Assembly: GCA_002315745.1 (NCBI GenBank)
Contig: DCID01000010.1
Location: 1-53,556 of the forward strand
Reading direction: 5' to 3'
Origin: Bacteroidales bacterium UBA1735
GTDB taxonomy: Bacteria > Bacteroidota > Bacteroidia > Bacteroidales > Paludibacteraceae
Length of the DNA stretch: 53,556 nucleotides
Below, one piece after another: positions 33,338 to 41,610 of the stretch (position 1 is its first letter; each line of letters opens with the position of its first letter). The notes beneath the pieces are model-generated. The model did no database searches. It had not been told where the DNA came from and worked only from the letters and a program-made list of their open reading frames with translations. Position numbers and translations under genes: made by a program.

Positions 33338-34767
33338 TCCTCGTTCTACTCTTTCAACCCGCCATGGCGTCTGAGCGATTGACAGTCGTCATCACCGTGG
33401 ATGGTTTGAACCAGTCTAACCTCGATATCCTCCGTCCTTATTGGACAGCGGGTGGTTTCCGTGTCCTCTCCGAAGAGGCGTATCAAACCACTTTTGGTTT
33501 TGACCAAGAGGTCTATGGCGGTAATGAGACCACCGCTACTATCTTCACCGGTACCACGCCTGCCCATCATGGTTATACGATGGATGCCGCATTCTCTCGC
33601 ACGGACCGTTTGCCCCATGCCCTACTCCTTGACCCCACGGAGAAAGGTATCCATACCGACCTCGCTTACTCGCCCCGCCAACTCTTAGCGCCTACTATAG
33701 GCGACTACCTGCGCATGAAAGAAGGGGCAGCCTCGAAGATCTACGCCGTCGGTATCCACCCCGAGACCACTATCCTGATGGCAGGACATAGTGCGAACGC
33801 CTGCTGCTGGCTGCAAGCCGACCAAGCGTGCTGGGCAAGCACCTCTTTCTATAGCGAAGGCTTACCTAATGCCGCCGACCAGATGAACGTCTCAGGTCGT
33901 ATGGCAGACTTAGCGTCCCGCCATTGGACACCTCGCCTCGGTATAGGTTCGTATCTCTCCCCCACACCCGAGGAGATGGCGAAGCCTTTTGACTATACCA
34001 ACGCCACCGTCTTGGCGCACTCACCTATGGCGAACACCATGGTCATCGAACTTGCGCTCGCCATCCAGCAGGAGCAGCAGTTAGGACTGGATCAGCATCC
34101 TGATCTCCTCTTCCTACAACTCACCACCATCACGCCCCATACCACCACCGACCTCATTCAGTCCGCTGAACAGGAGGATATCTACTTGGGGCTCAATCAG
34201 GACATCGGGTTCCTAATGGAACAACTCAATAAGCGGGTTGGCAAAGCGAACTATAACCTCGTCATCATCGGTCGTCCTATCTTCGGTATGGGACGCGAAC
34301 GCATGGAGAAAGCGGGCATACCTGTGCGCGAACTCCATATCGACCGCGTCGCTGCCCTCACCTCCACCTATCTCATGGCTATCTATGGCCACGAGCGCTG
34401 GATAGATGGCATCTATGGTAACACCCTTTACCTCAACCGCACACTCATCGAGCAACGGAAGATATCGTTAACCGCGCTACAACGCAAGGTCGCTGATTTC
34501 CTCATGGAGTTTGAAGGCATCGCCCTCGCTTTTCCTTCCCATGAGGCACTCTTGCATCCCGACTACCAGCCGCAACTCAATAAATATGGTCTGGGCGATG
34601 TCGTCTTCTCGGTACTACCGGGCTGGCAACTCACCCTATACGAACAACCCTTAGACCGTGTCATCGATATCCAACCTACGGCACCACTACTCTACTGGTC
34701 GAACTCGTTTATAGAGATGCCTACCCATCCCCTCTCCGCCACCGATATATGCAACTTGATAAAATAA
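33298..34767 (+). CDS. Alkaline phosphatase superfamily protein (PafA/NPP-like)
   Basis: The protein is 489 aa from the ATG at 33298, with a signal peptide (about 1-24, Ala-Met-Ala). The metal site Asp is in VVITVDGLN (about 35), the nucleophile Thr in NETTATIFTG (78 or 79), and TTPAHHGYTMD follows. This is the Thr-nucleophile branch that includes PafA-type phosphatases. Other metal ligands were not traced with certainty. Periplasmic phosphate-ester hydrolysis is the likely role. Longer upstream frames within DUF4105 are not needed. Confidence 0.85.
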   Translation: MFKTPIHTILKALILVLLFQPAMASERLTVVITVDGLNQSNLDILRPYWTAGGFRVLSEEAYQTTFGFDQEVYGGNETTATIFTGTTPAHHGYTMDAAFSRTDRLPHALLLDPTEKGIHTDLAYSPRQLLAPTIGDYLRMKEGAASKIYAVGIHPETTILMAGHSANACCWLQADQACWASTSFYSEGLPNAADQMNVSGRMADLASRHWTPRLGIGSYLSPTPEEMAKPFDYTNATVLAHSPMANTMVIELALAIQQEQQLGLDQHPDLLFLQLTTITPHTTTDLIQSAEQEDIYLGLNQDIGFLMEQLNKRVGKANYNLVIIGRPIFGMGRERMEKAGIPVRELHIDRVAALTSTYLMAIYGHERWIDGIYGNTLYLNRTLIEQRKISLTALQRKVADFLMEFEGIALAFPSHEALLHPDYQPQLNKYGLGDVVFSVLPGWQLTLYEQPLDRVIDIQPTAPLLYWSNSFIEMPTHPLSATDICNLIK

Positions 34768-34774
34768 ATATACT

Positions 34775-35188
34775 ATGTTATTCTACGAAGTAAAAGTCCA
34801 TTACGAACGCCAAACGGGTGAAGATAACCCTGGCAAAGTCAAAGAAACCTATTTAGTCGAGGGTCTCACCCCCGCCGATGTCGAACAACGCCTCATGGAG
34901 GATATACACGCTTTCATCGCGGGCGATATCGAGGTGCCGTCTTGCACCAAGAAGCAGTTCTTCGAGATCATCGATGCCCCTGATGCCGACAAGTGGTACA
35001 AGGGTCGTGTTGAGATGATTACCATCGATGAGGATAAGGAGACCCGCAAGTGTGTCTCTGTGCTCGTAGCAGGCTCAACGGCTATGCAGGCGCATAAGAA
35101 CTTAGAGCAGGCGATGAACGGCTACGATTGTGAGATCGTTTCTGTCGCTCGTACACCTATCATGGAGGTGATCCGTGCCGTCCATTAG
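34775..35188 (+). CDS. DUF4494 family protein
   Basis: The 137-aa protein has no signal or membrane segment. The opening LFYEVKVHYERQTGEDNPGK and the middle KVKETYLVEGLTPADVEQRL are recognised from the Bacteroidota DUF4494 family, where the gene commonly sits next to yggS. Function unknown. The 3' end overlaps the GTG start of yggS by 14 bases. Confidence 0.88.
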   Translation: MLFYEVKVHYERQTGEDNPGKVKETYLVEGLTPADVEQRLMEDIHAFIAGDIEVPSCTKKQFFEIIDAPDADKWYKGRVEMITIDEDKETRKCVSVLVAGSTAMQAHKNLEQAMNGYDCEIVSVARTPIMEVIRAVH

Positions 35189-35909
35189 AGAAAACATTGC
35201 CGCCATTCGTCGCACCCTACCAGAGGGTGTGACGCTGGTGTGCGTCAGTAAGTTCCAACCCATCGAGGCAATACAGGAGGCTTATGACGCCGGTGAACGC
35301 GATTTTGGAGAGAGTCGCGTGCAGGAACTGTGTGCGAAGTACCAAGCCCTACCGAAGGATATTAGGTGGCATTTTATCGGACACCTGCAGACCAATAAGG
35401 TGCGCGATATCGTACCTTTCGTCCACCTTATCCAATCCGTGGATAGTGTCCATCTGCTGGAGACCATCGACCGCGAAGCCGCGCGTATCCACCGACCCGT
35501 CAATGTCCTACTCGAAGTCCACACGGCGAAAGAAACCACAAAAACAGGTTTCTCTCCCGAAGACCTCTCACCTCTAAACTGTAGCGAAGCGTCCTCTAAA
35601 CTCTCACCATTCACTCAAATAATTGGTCTCATGACGATGGCGACCAACACGGACAACGAGTCCGAGATCCGCCGCTGCTTCCGCACCCTCGCTCGTCTCT
35701 CGTCTCTCACTCTCAACCAATCCCTCCCCTTCGAGGGGAGGTTGGGAGGGGTCTTGTCCATGGGCATGTCTGACGACTACCCTATCGCTATTGAGGAAGG
35801 ATCGACCATGGTTCGCATCGGCTCCGCCATCTTCGGCAAACGCATCGTAAATTTAGTGCCACTTTTCGACACGGGCGGCATCGAGGCGGAGGGCGATGAA
35901 AAGGAGTAA
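35175..35909 (+). CDS. yggS: YggS/PROSC-family PLP homeostasis protein
   Basis: The 244-aa protein starts with GTG. Family marks are LVCVSKFQP with the PLP-binding Lys, DFGESRVQEL, WHFIGHLQTNK, SVDSVHLLETID, GLMTMATNTD and LSMGMSDDYPIAIEEGSTMVRIGSAIFG (161-230 region). It is longer than usual because two variable loops (about residues 130-150 and 177-195) are encoded by simple or palindromic repeats, including CCTCCCCTTCGAGGGGAGG at about 35722. The last 57 bases overlap the 3' end of rodA on the other strand. Confidence 0.92.
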   Translation: MPSIRENIAAIRRTLPEGVTLVCVSKFQPIEAIQEAYDAGERDFGESRVQELCAKYQALPKDIRWHFIGHLQTNKVRDIVPFVHLIQSVDSVHLLETIDREAARIHRPVNVLLEVHTAKETTKTGFSPEDLSPLNCSEASSKLSPFTQIIGLMTMATNTDNESEIRRCFRTLARLSSLTLNQSLPFEGRLGGVLSMGMSDDYPIAIEEGSTMVRIGSAIFGKRIVNLVPLFDTGGIEAEGDEKE

Positions 35910-37121
35910 GCAGAAGCCCCACATCGAACTACCACCATAACTGAAGAATGGTAGCGGGATACCGATGACGGGGAGGAGGTCTAAGACCATACCGACATTG
36001 ATGGTCAGATGGAAGAAGAAAATAGACGCTACACTGTAGCAATAGATCTGCGAGAAAGTGTCATGCTGGCGTTCCGCCATCTGGATGAGACGAAGGATGA
36101 AGATAGCATACAGCACCAACACCAAGACCGAACCGAAGAAACCCCACTCTTCGCCTACGGTACAGAAAATGAAGTCCGTATCCTGCTCGGGCACATAACG
36201 CAGTTTGGTCTGCGTGCCACGGAGGTAGCCCTTACCAAAGAACCGACCTGAACCGATAGCGATACGCGCCTGGTTGACATTATAGCCCGCACCGGACGGG
36301 TCGTCCTTCATACCCAGTAGCACCTCAATACGCACACGCTGGTGCGGCTGAAGGACCTTGGTGAAAGCGAAGTTACATATACCCGCAAAACCCAGATAGA
36401 CCACTAACATGCCCGCTAAGACCCAGCGATAAAAACGCTTGATCTTCCACGTACGCCAGATAAGGATAGCAAAGAGTACCACTAAGCCAATGGCGACTGG
36501 TAAGATAGAGAAGCGGATGACGACGATGAAGACGACGATCGCTAAGACCCCTGCGAGTAGCACCAAGCCCGACATACCCTGCCGATAGAAAGGTAGCAAG
36601 AAAGCCAAGAAAACGAGGGCTGTACCGGTCTCGCGCTGAAGCACCATGATGATGAACATAGGTACGACAATGAGTACCGCGGGTATCCATAGGTCTCGCC
36701 AATCGCGTACCCGATAGCCATAACTGCCCATATACTTAGCCACCGCTAAAGCGACGACACACTTAGCGAACTCCGCGGGTTGGAAAACAAGGGGTCCTAT
36801 ATTGATCCACGAGTACGAACCTTTCACATTATGCGCCAAGATGGGCGTAGCTAAGAGCAGTAAGATCATCGCGGCATAGAAGATATACGCCAGCATGTCA
36901 TACATCTTATAGTCCAAGATAAGGATGATGCCACCGATGAGCAGTCCGCCTAAGAACCACACGAACTGCCGCCCAGAGGGATTGGCAAAATCGAAGATGC
37001 CCGTTCGCTCATAGGTAAAACTGGCACCGTAGATGTTCATCCATCCAAACAGCGCCAACGCCACAAAAATGAAGAGCGTCGTCCAGTCTAAGTTCTTTAA
37101 TACACTACCGTTGCGTGACAT
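35853..37121 (-). CDS. rodA: Rod shape-determining protein RodA
   Basis: The 422-aa SEDS-family peptidoglycan glycosyltransferase has about ten membrane helices. It shows SYSWINIGPLVFQPAEFAK, VLQRETGTALVF, YNVNQARIAIGSG, DFIFCTVGEEWGFFG and PLPFFSYGGSSM. It polymerises glycan for lateral wall growth with PBP2, encoded just upstream with a 17-base overlap. Last gene of the mre operon; convergent with yggS. Confidence 0.96.
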   Translation of the reverse strand: MSRNGSVLKNLDWTTLFIFVALALFGWMNIYGASFTYERTGIFDFANPSGRQFVWFLGGLLIGGIILILDYKMYDMLAYIFYAAMILLLLATPILAHNVKGSYSWINIGPLVFQPAEFAKCVVALAVAKYMGSYGYRVRDWRDLWIPAVLIVVPMFIIMVLQRETGTALVFLAFLLPFYRQGMSGLVLLAGVLAIVVFIVVIRFSILPVAIGLVVLFAILIWRTWKIKRFYRWVLAGMLVVYLGFAGICNFAFTKVLQPHQRVRIEVLLGMKDDPSGAGYNVNQARIAIGSGRFFGKGYLRGTQTKLRYVPEQDTDFIFCTVGEEWGFFGSVLVLVLYAIFILRLIQMAERQHDTFSQIYCYSVASIFFFHLTINVGMVLDLLPVIGIPLPFFSYGGSSMWGFCLLLFIALRLDAARVEKWH

Positions 37122-38943
37122 TTGAGTTCAATATTTGTTTGGAGTACTCCTCCATCTTCGTCACTCGTTTGACGGTGCCGAGTAAGTACTGCTCCATCAT
37201 AAGGGTAGCCACCGGTGCAGCCCATGTAGCACCAAAGCCGCAGTTCTCCACGACGACAGCAACCGCAATCTTCGGATGGTCTTGCGGTGCAAAACCGATG
37301 AAGATAGCATGATCCTCGCCATGGGGGTTCTGCACGGTACCGGTCTTGCCGCACATCTGCAGCGAATCGATATTATGCCACCGACCTGTACCATTAGTCA
37401 TGACGCGATGCATACCTTCCTTAACGAGTCGGAAATAGGTAGGCTGGATGGTGGTCTCGTGACGATGGACGAGCAGGGAGTCATGTTTATTGAGGTGAGG
37501 CGTGATGTAATAGCCTTCGTTAGCGATGATAGCCGCCTCGTTGGCTAATTGTAAGGGCGTGACTAGTATCTCACCCTGACCTATACTGAGTGAACGGATG
37601 GTGATGGCTTTCCATCCCTTGCGTCCATAGATACGATTGAATAAACTTTCGGACGGGATACAGCCGGCAGCCTGCTCGGCGATGTCGGTATCCTCGAAGC
37701 GTTGCCCCAAGCCGAACTGCATGATATCCGACCGCCAGAGGTTATAGCGCTCGCGGAAGATATCGTTATCATCGCCATATCCGTTCTTCTGCAGCATGTC
37801 TCTAAACGCGCACCAGAAATAGGGGTTACAACTCTGCTCGATGGCGGAGCCCAAGTCCACGGGGCTACCATGATGGTGGGTACACTTGATCGGCAGGGTC
37901 TCGGGTCCATTGCAGTCATAGCGTGTATTGGGGGAGATACCACCCTCCTGCAAGCAGACGAGGGACTGGAGCAGTTTGAAGGTCGAACCGGGGGAGTACA
38001 TCGCCTGTGTCGCGCGGTTCATGAGCGGTTTGGTCTCGTCCTGTGCTAAGTCGTTATAGTTAGCCGACCGTTCGCGACCGACTAAGCGTTTAGGATCCCA
38101 AGCGGGGTTGGACACCATCGCCAAGACCTCGCCCGTAGCGGGTTCGATAGCGACCGCACTGCCTATTTTGCCGTTGAGCAGTTTCTCGGCTAAGAGTTGG
38201 AGTTGTATATCGATGGTGATGGTCATGTCCGAGCCGGCAATAGCAGGCTTATCTATCTCGCCCTCATGGTAACTACCTTGGATACGTCCACGGGCATCGC
38301 GCATGAGCACCTCGTCACCTTTGAGTCCGCGGAGTTGCTTCTCATAGGTGCGCTCTAACCCATCGCGCCCGGCATAGTCACCCGACTGGTAATAGGGATC
38401 ACGGTCGATATCGTTCTGATTGACCTCGCCCACACTACCTAAGATATGCGCTGCCGAGGCATACTGATAATCCCGAAGGGTACGCTTCTGGATAGCGATG
38501 CCGGGGAAACGATACAGTTCCTCACTGAGGGCTGCTATATCGGACTTATGCAGTTGGGAGAAAAGGATCTGAGGCGTATAGGGAGAGTAGCCCAAGTTAC
38601 GACGGCGATTAGAGATAGTGGCGATACGGTCATTAAAGTCCTGCTGGGTGATAGCAAGCAGTTGGCATAGGCCAAGCGTATCAAAGTCGCGTCCCATCTC
38701 ACGCATGACGATCGTGACATCGTAGATAGGTTGATTGAAGACCAGCAGTTCACCATGGCGGTCATAGATGAGTCCGCGTGATGGGTAGATAGTATGGTGA
38801 TAGAGGGCATTGTTGTCCGCCGACTCTTGGGTCGTTTGGTCGATGATCTGCAGGAAAAAGAGTTTGATAATGAACAGTAGGACGACACCAATCACGATGC
38901 CGCTAATGACGATATGACGATTATAGTACTGGTCATTAATCAT
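37105..38943 (-). CDS. mrdA: Penicillin-binding protein 2
   Basis: The 612-aa protein has an N-terminal membrane anchor (about 10-32), a dimerisation domain, and a transpeptidase domain with SPGSTFKL (active Ser), SCN in IEQSCNPYF, and KTGT in CGKTGTVQNPHG. It crosslinks peptidoglycan in the elongasome. It overlaps mreD by four bases and rodA by seventeen. Confidence 0.96.
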   Translation of the reverse strand: MINDQYYNRHIVISGIVIGVVLLFIIKLFFLQIIDQTTQESADNNALYHHTIYPSRGLIYDRHGELLVFNQPIYDVTIVMREMGRDFDTLGLCQLLAITQQDFNDRIATISNRRRNLGYSPYTPQILFSQLHKSDIAALSEELYRFPGIAIQKRTLRDYQYASAAHILGSVGEVNQNDIDRDPYYQSGDYAGRDGLERTYEKQLRGLKGDEVLMRDARGRIQGSYHEGEIDKPAIAGSDMTITIDIQLQLLAEKLLNGKIGSAVAIEPATGEVLAMVSNPAWDPKRLVGRERSANYNDLAQDETKPLMNRATQAMYSPGSTFKLLQSLVCLQEGGISPNTRYDCNGPETLPIKCTHHHGSPVDLGSAIEQSCNPYFWCAFRDMLQKNGYGDDNDIFRERYNLWRSDIMQFGLGQRFEDTDIAEQAAGCIPSESLFNRIYGRKGWKAITIRSLSIGQGEILVTPLQLANEAAIIANEGYYITPHLNKHDSLLVHRHETTIQPTYFRLVKEGMHRVMTNGTGRWHNIDSLQMCGKTGTVQNPHGEDHAIFIGFAPQDHPKIAVAVVVENCGFGATWAAPVATLMMEQYLLGTVKRVTKMEEYSKQILNSNVTQR

Positions 38944-39434
38944 TTGCTACGCAGGAGGTTATAGCCCAAGATAAGGCCGACACAGAGTGCTGAACTGATG
39001 ATGATCTGTAGGAATGTCCAACCCAGATGGTGGAAAGAGAAGGCACTAAGCAGACTAACCATAGCCTGATGCGCCACAATCAAGATGACTGCATAACGTA
39101 TGTATGCCGCCATAGGGATGGTCGCCATCGTGATCTCCGTGGTCAGTCGTTCCGCATTCTGCACCATCGATGTGAGAAGGGGTTGACGAAGGAAAGTGAC
39201 TAGTACGCACGCGGCGATGTGGACCCCTAAGGTATTGCAGAGGATATCCATAACGAGACCCAAGGCAAAACCGATAAGCATCTCCAGTTCGCGACGGAGC
39301 GCGATGGGCAGCATGAGCAGGCATAAGATATACACCTGCGGATGGCATAAGCCGTAGAACGATAGGCGATTGAAAAGCAGCACTTGTAGTGCGATCGCCA
39401 TGATCCAAATCAATATGTTAGTTCCGTTCTTCAC
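38940..39434 (-). CDS. mreD: Rod shape-determining protein MreD
   Basis: The 164-aa protein has about five membrane helices. It matches MreD in position between mreC and mrdA, in size, and in the opening WIMAIALQVLLFNRLSFYG. It overlaps mreC by 17 bases. Confidence 0.9.
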   Translation of the reverse strand: MKNGTNILIWIMAIALQVLLFNRLSFYGLCHPQVYILCLLMLPIALRRELEMLIGFALGLVMDILCNTLGVHIAACVLVTFLRQPLLTSMVQNAERLTTEITMATIPMAAYIRYAVILIVAHQAMVSLLSAFSFHHLGWTFLQIIISSALCVGLILGYNLLRSK

Positions 39435-40242
39435 GTTGCAAGTTCTCCTGTTCTACCTGCGCATGGTTATCGATGATATAGACGTAGTGCAGATGTTTAT
39501 AGTCCGTAAGCAGCGAGGCAGTGATCTGATGGTAGGACGCACCTGCCATCAAGGTATCCTTCTCCACGACAGCCACGGGTATGTTCGCCGGGAAGACAGG
39601 CGTCAGTCCGCTAGTGACCAATGTGTCGCCGATGTTGACCGCTATATGGTTAGGTATATCGCTGACCTTCACATGGCGGATATCCTGTCCCTGCCACTCG
39701 ATGGTACCATAATAGCCATTCTTAGCAAACATACAACTAATACGGCTCTTGGTATGAATGATAGGGATGACAACGGAGAAGCGTTGTCCGACGGTCGAGA
39801 CGATACCGACGACTCCTTCGTCGTTGAATACACCCATCCCGCGATAGACACTATCCCGTAGCCCCTTGTTGATGGTCAGGGTGTTATGTAAGCGATTGGT
39901 CGTCACTTGCACCACCTTAGCGGGCATGAGTTGGTAATCGAGATGGGCATAGAGATAGGTCTGCTCGACCGAGTCCTCCATGTGGTTACGCCATGCGATG
40001 AGTTCGTTCTGCAGGCGGATGTTCTCCTCATAGAGCCGCGCATTCTCTTCGCGCAGGGAGAAGTACTGATCCACCTCGTTGACACGTTCGTAGTGCTTCG
40101 CTACCGCCCTATTGGCTGTAGAGAGGAACACACTCTTCGGATACTCGCGATTGGTTGCCAAGAGCATAAAAGCAACAACTTCCAGGATCAGGAACACCAG
40201 GAAGTTGCTGTACTGTTGTATGAACTTAAGCAAACTATTCAT
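39418..40242 (-). CDS. mreC: Rod shape-determining protein MreC
   Basis: The 274-aa protein has an N-terminal membrane helix (about 12-29), a coiled-coil (YFSLREENARLYEENIRLQN, about 61-80) and a beta-barrel pair with GVVGIVSTVGQRFSVVIPI and GDTLVTSGLTPVFPANIPV. It scaffolds MreB to the periplasmic synthases. It starts 12 bases after mreB. Confidence 0.95.
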   Translation of the reverse strand: MNSLLKFIQQYSNFLVFLILEVVAFMLLATNREYPKSVFLSTANRAVAKHYERVNEVDQYFSLREENARLYEENIRLQNELIAWRNHMEDSVEQTYLYAHLDYQLMPAKVVQVTTNRLHNTLTINKGLRDSVYRGMGVFNDEGVVGIVSTVGQRFSVVIPIIHTKSRISCMFAKNGYYGTIEWQGQDIRHVKVSDIPNHIAVNIGDTLVTSGLTPVFPANIPVAVVEKDTLMAGASYHQITASLLTDYKHLHYVYIIDNHAQVEQENLQREERN

Positions 40243-40254
40243 CGCTTAGGTAGG

Positions 40255-41274
40255 CTAACGAATGAGGAATGCGAAGTTCTGGCAGTTCTTAAGAGATATA
40301 CCTGTACCACGAGCCACAGCACGCAATGGGTCTTCAGCAACATGGAAAGGAATAGTGATCTTATCCGTCAGACGCTTAGCCAGACCATGGAGCAAGGCAC
40401 CACCACCGGCTAAGAAGATACCACGACGCACGATGTCGGCATACAGCTCAGGAGGAGTAGCCTCGAGGGCTTGGAGCACAGCGTTCTCAATCTTCACCAT
40501 CGATTTATCCAAGCAATGGGCAATCTCCTGATAAGATACGGGCACTTTCATGGGCAGGGCAGTGACTTTGTTAGGTCCAACGACGATGTAATCGTCCAGC
40601 GGCTCATCCAACTCAGGCAGGGCAGAACCGACAGCGATCTTAATACGCTCCGCCGTAGGCTCGTCGATACGCATGTTATGCATACGCCCCATATACTCAA
40701 TAATGTCTGCATTGAAGTCATCACCGGCGATCTTAATGGACTTATTCGAAACGATACCGCCCAAGGAGATGACAGCGATCTCGGTGGTACCACCACCTAT
40801 ATCGACGATCATGCAGCCCTCCGGGCTCTCCACGTCGATACCCATACCAATAGCGGCAGCCATTGGCTCATAGATCATATACACATCACGACCACCCGCA
40901 TGCTCCGAACTATCACGCACGGCACGTATCTCGACCTCGGTCGAACCCGAAGGGATACAGATAACCATCTTAATACTCGGTGCAAAGAAACGAGATTGCT
41001 TCGGGATCATCCGGATCATACCGCGAATCATCATCTCGCACGCATAGAAATCGGCAATCACACCATCCTGCAAGGGGCGCACGGTACGAATAACGTTACC
41101 ACCCTTACCGATCATCTGCTGTGCCTTACGGCCGACAGCGACCATCTGGTTATCTGCCACACTAATAGCCACGACAGAGGGCTCATCTACCACCACTTGA
41201 TCGTTGCAAATGATGATCGTATTAGCCGTTCCAAGGTCAATGGCAATCTCTTGTCTAAAAGAAAAAAGTCCCAT
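40255..41274 (-). CDS. mreB: Rod shape-determining protein MreB
   Basis: The actin-like protein is 339 aa from the ATG at 41274 (an ATG three codons earlier is possible). Motifs are IDLGTANTIIIC (phosphate 1), VVDIGGGTTEIAVISLGG (phosphate 2) and GIFLAGGGALLHGL (adenosine). The membrane-binding N-terminus is GLFSFRQ. First gene of the mreB-mreC-mreD-mrdA-rodA operon, with its own promoter. Confidence 0.97.
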   Translation of the reverse strand: MGLFSFRQEIAIDLGTANTIIICNDQVVVDEPSVVAISVADNQMVAVGRKAQQMIGKGGNVIRTVRPLQDGVIADFYACEMMIRGMIRMIPKQSRFFAPSIKMVICIPSGSTEVEIRAVRDSSEHAGGRDVYMIYEPMAAAIGMGIDVESPEGCMIVDIGGGTTEIAVISLGGIVSNKSIKIAGDDFNADIIEYMGRMHNMRIDEPTAERIKIAVGSALPELDEPLDDYIVVGPNKVTALPMKVPVSYQEIAHCLDKSMVKIENAVLQALEATPPELYADIVRRGIFLAGGGALLHGLAKRLTDKITIPFHVAEDPLRAVARGTGISLKNCQNFAFLIR

Positions 41275-41301
41275 ACTTATCACAATTTATGTAAAATTGT
41301 G

Positions 41302-41333
41302 CAAAATTACAATTTTTTTTTGATATACACAAT
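41302..41333 (-). promoter_or_regulatory. mre operon promoter
   Basis: Minus-strand ATTG (41330-41333), 20-nt spacer with an A-tract, TAATTTTG (41302-41309). Start near 41295, leader about 21 nt. Confidence 0.75.
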
Positions 41334-41353
41334 AGTTTTTGAATTTTTTTGAA

Positions 41354-41387
41354 TAAAAAAAAGAATGACAACCCGAGTTGTCATTCT
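41354..41387 (-). terminator. tRNA-Asn terminator
   Basis: AGAATGACAAC (41362-41372) and GTTGTCATTCT (41377-41387) pair with loop CCGA. The A-run at 41355-41362 becomes a T-run on the minus strand, right after the tRNA. Confidence 0.9.
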
Positions 41388-41389
41388 AG

Positions 41390-41463
41390 CGCTCCCTCTA
41401 GGACTTGAACCTAGGACCCCCTGATTAACAGTCAGATGCTCTAACCGACTGAGCTAAGGAAGC
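41390..41463 (-). tRNA. tRNA-Asn (anticodon GTT)
   Basis: A 74-nt cloverleaf on the minus strand. The acceptor is GCTTCCT/AGGGAGC with discriminator G, the anticodon loop is CTGTTAA, and the T-arm is CTAGGTTCAAGTCCTAG. CCA is not encoded. Confidence 0.96.
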
Positions 41464-41509
41464 AGTGATTTTTGACCCCAAAAGAGTTATTCTCTCTCGA
41501 AATCGGGTG

Positions 41510-41541
41510 CAAAAGTACAACTTTTTTTTGATATGACCAAG
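41510..41541 (-). promoter_or_regulatory. tRNA-Asn promoter
   Basis: Minus-strand CTTG (41538-41541, one mismatch) and TACTTTTG (41510-41517) with a 20-nt spacer. Divergent from the PfkB gene promoter. Confidence 0.7.
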
Positions 41542-41561
41542 TTTTTTTGAAAAAAAATGCG

Positions 41562-41569
41562 TATCTTTG
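41562..41569 (+). promoter_or_regulatory. -7 element of the PfkB kinase gene promoter
   Basis: TATCTTTG matches TAnnTTTG. No good TTTG lies 20 nt upstream; that position (41538-41541) is occupied by the -33 box of the divergent tRNA promoter. Start near 41576, leader about 35 nt. Confidence 0.6.
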
Positions 41570-41610
41570 CAAAAAAAATAGATTTTGCTACCTAAAATGA
41601 CCAAATAACA

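Noticed and set aside
40471..41352. 293-codon plus-strand frame opposite mreB
   Set aside because: mreB is certain on the minus strand; the antisense frame is His/Asp/Asn-rich shadow sequence and runs through the mre promoter.
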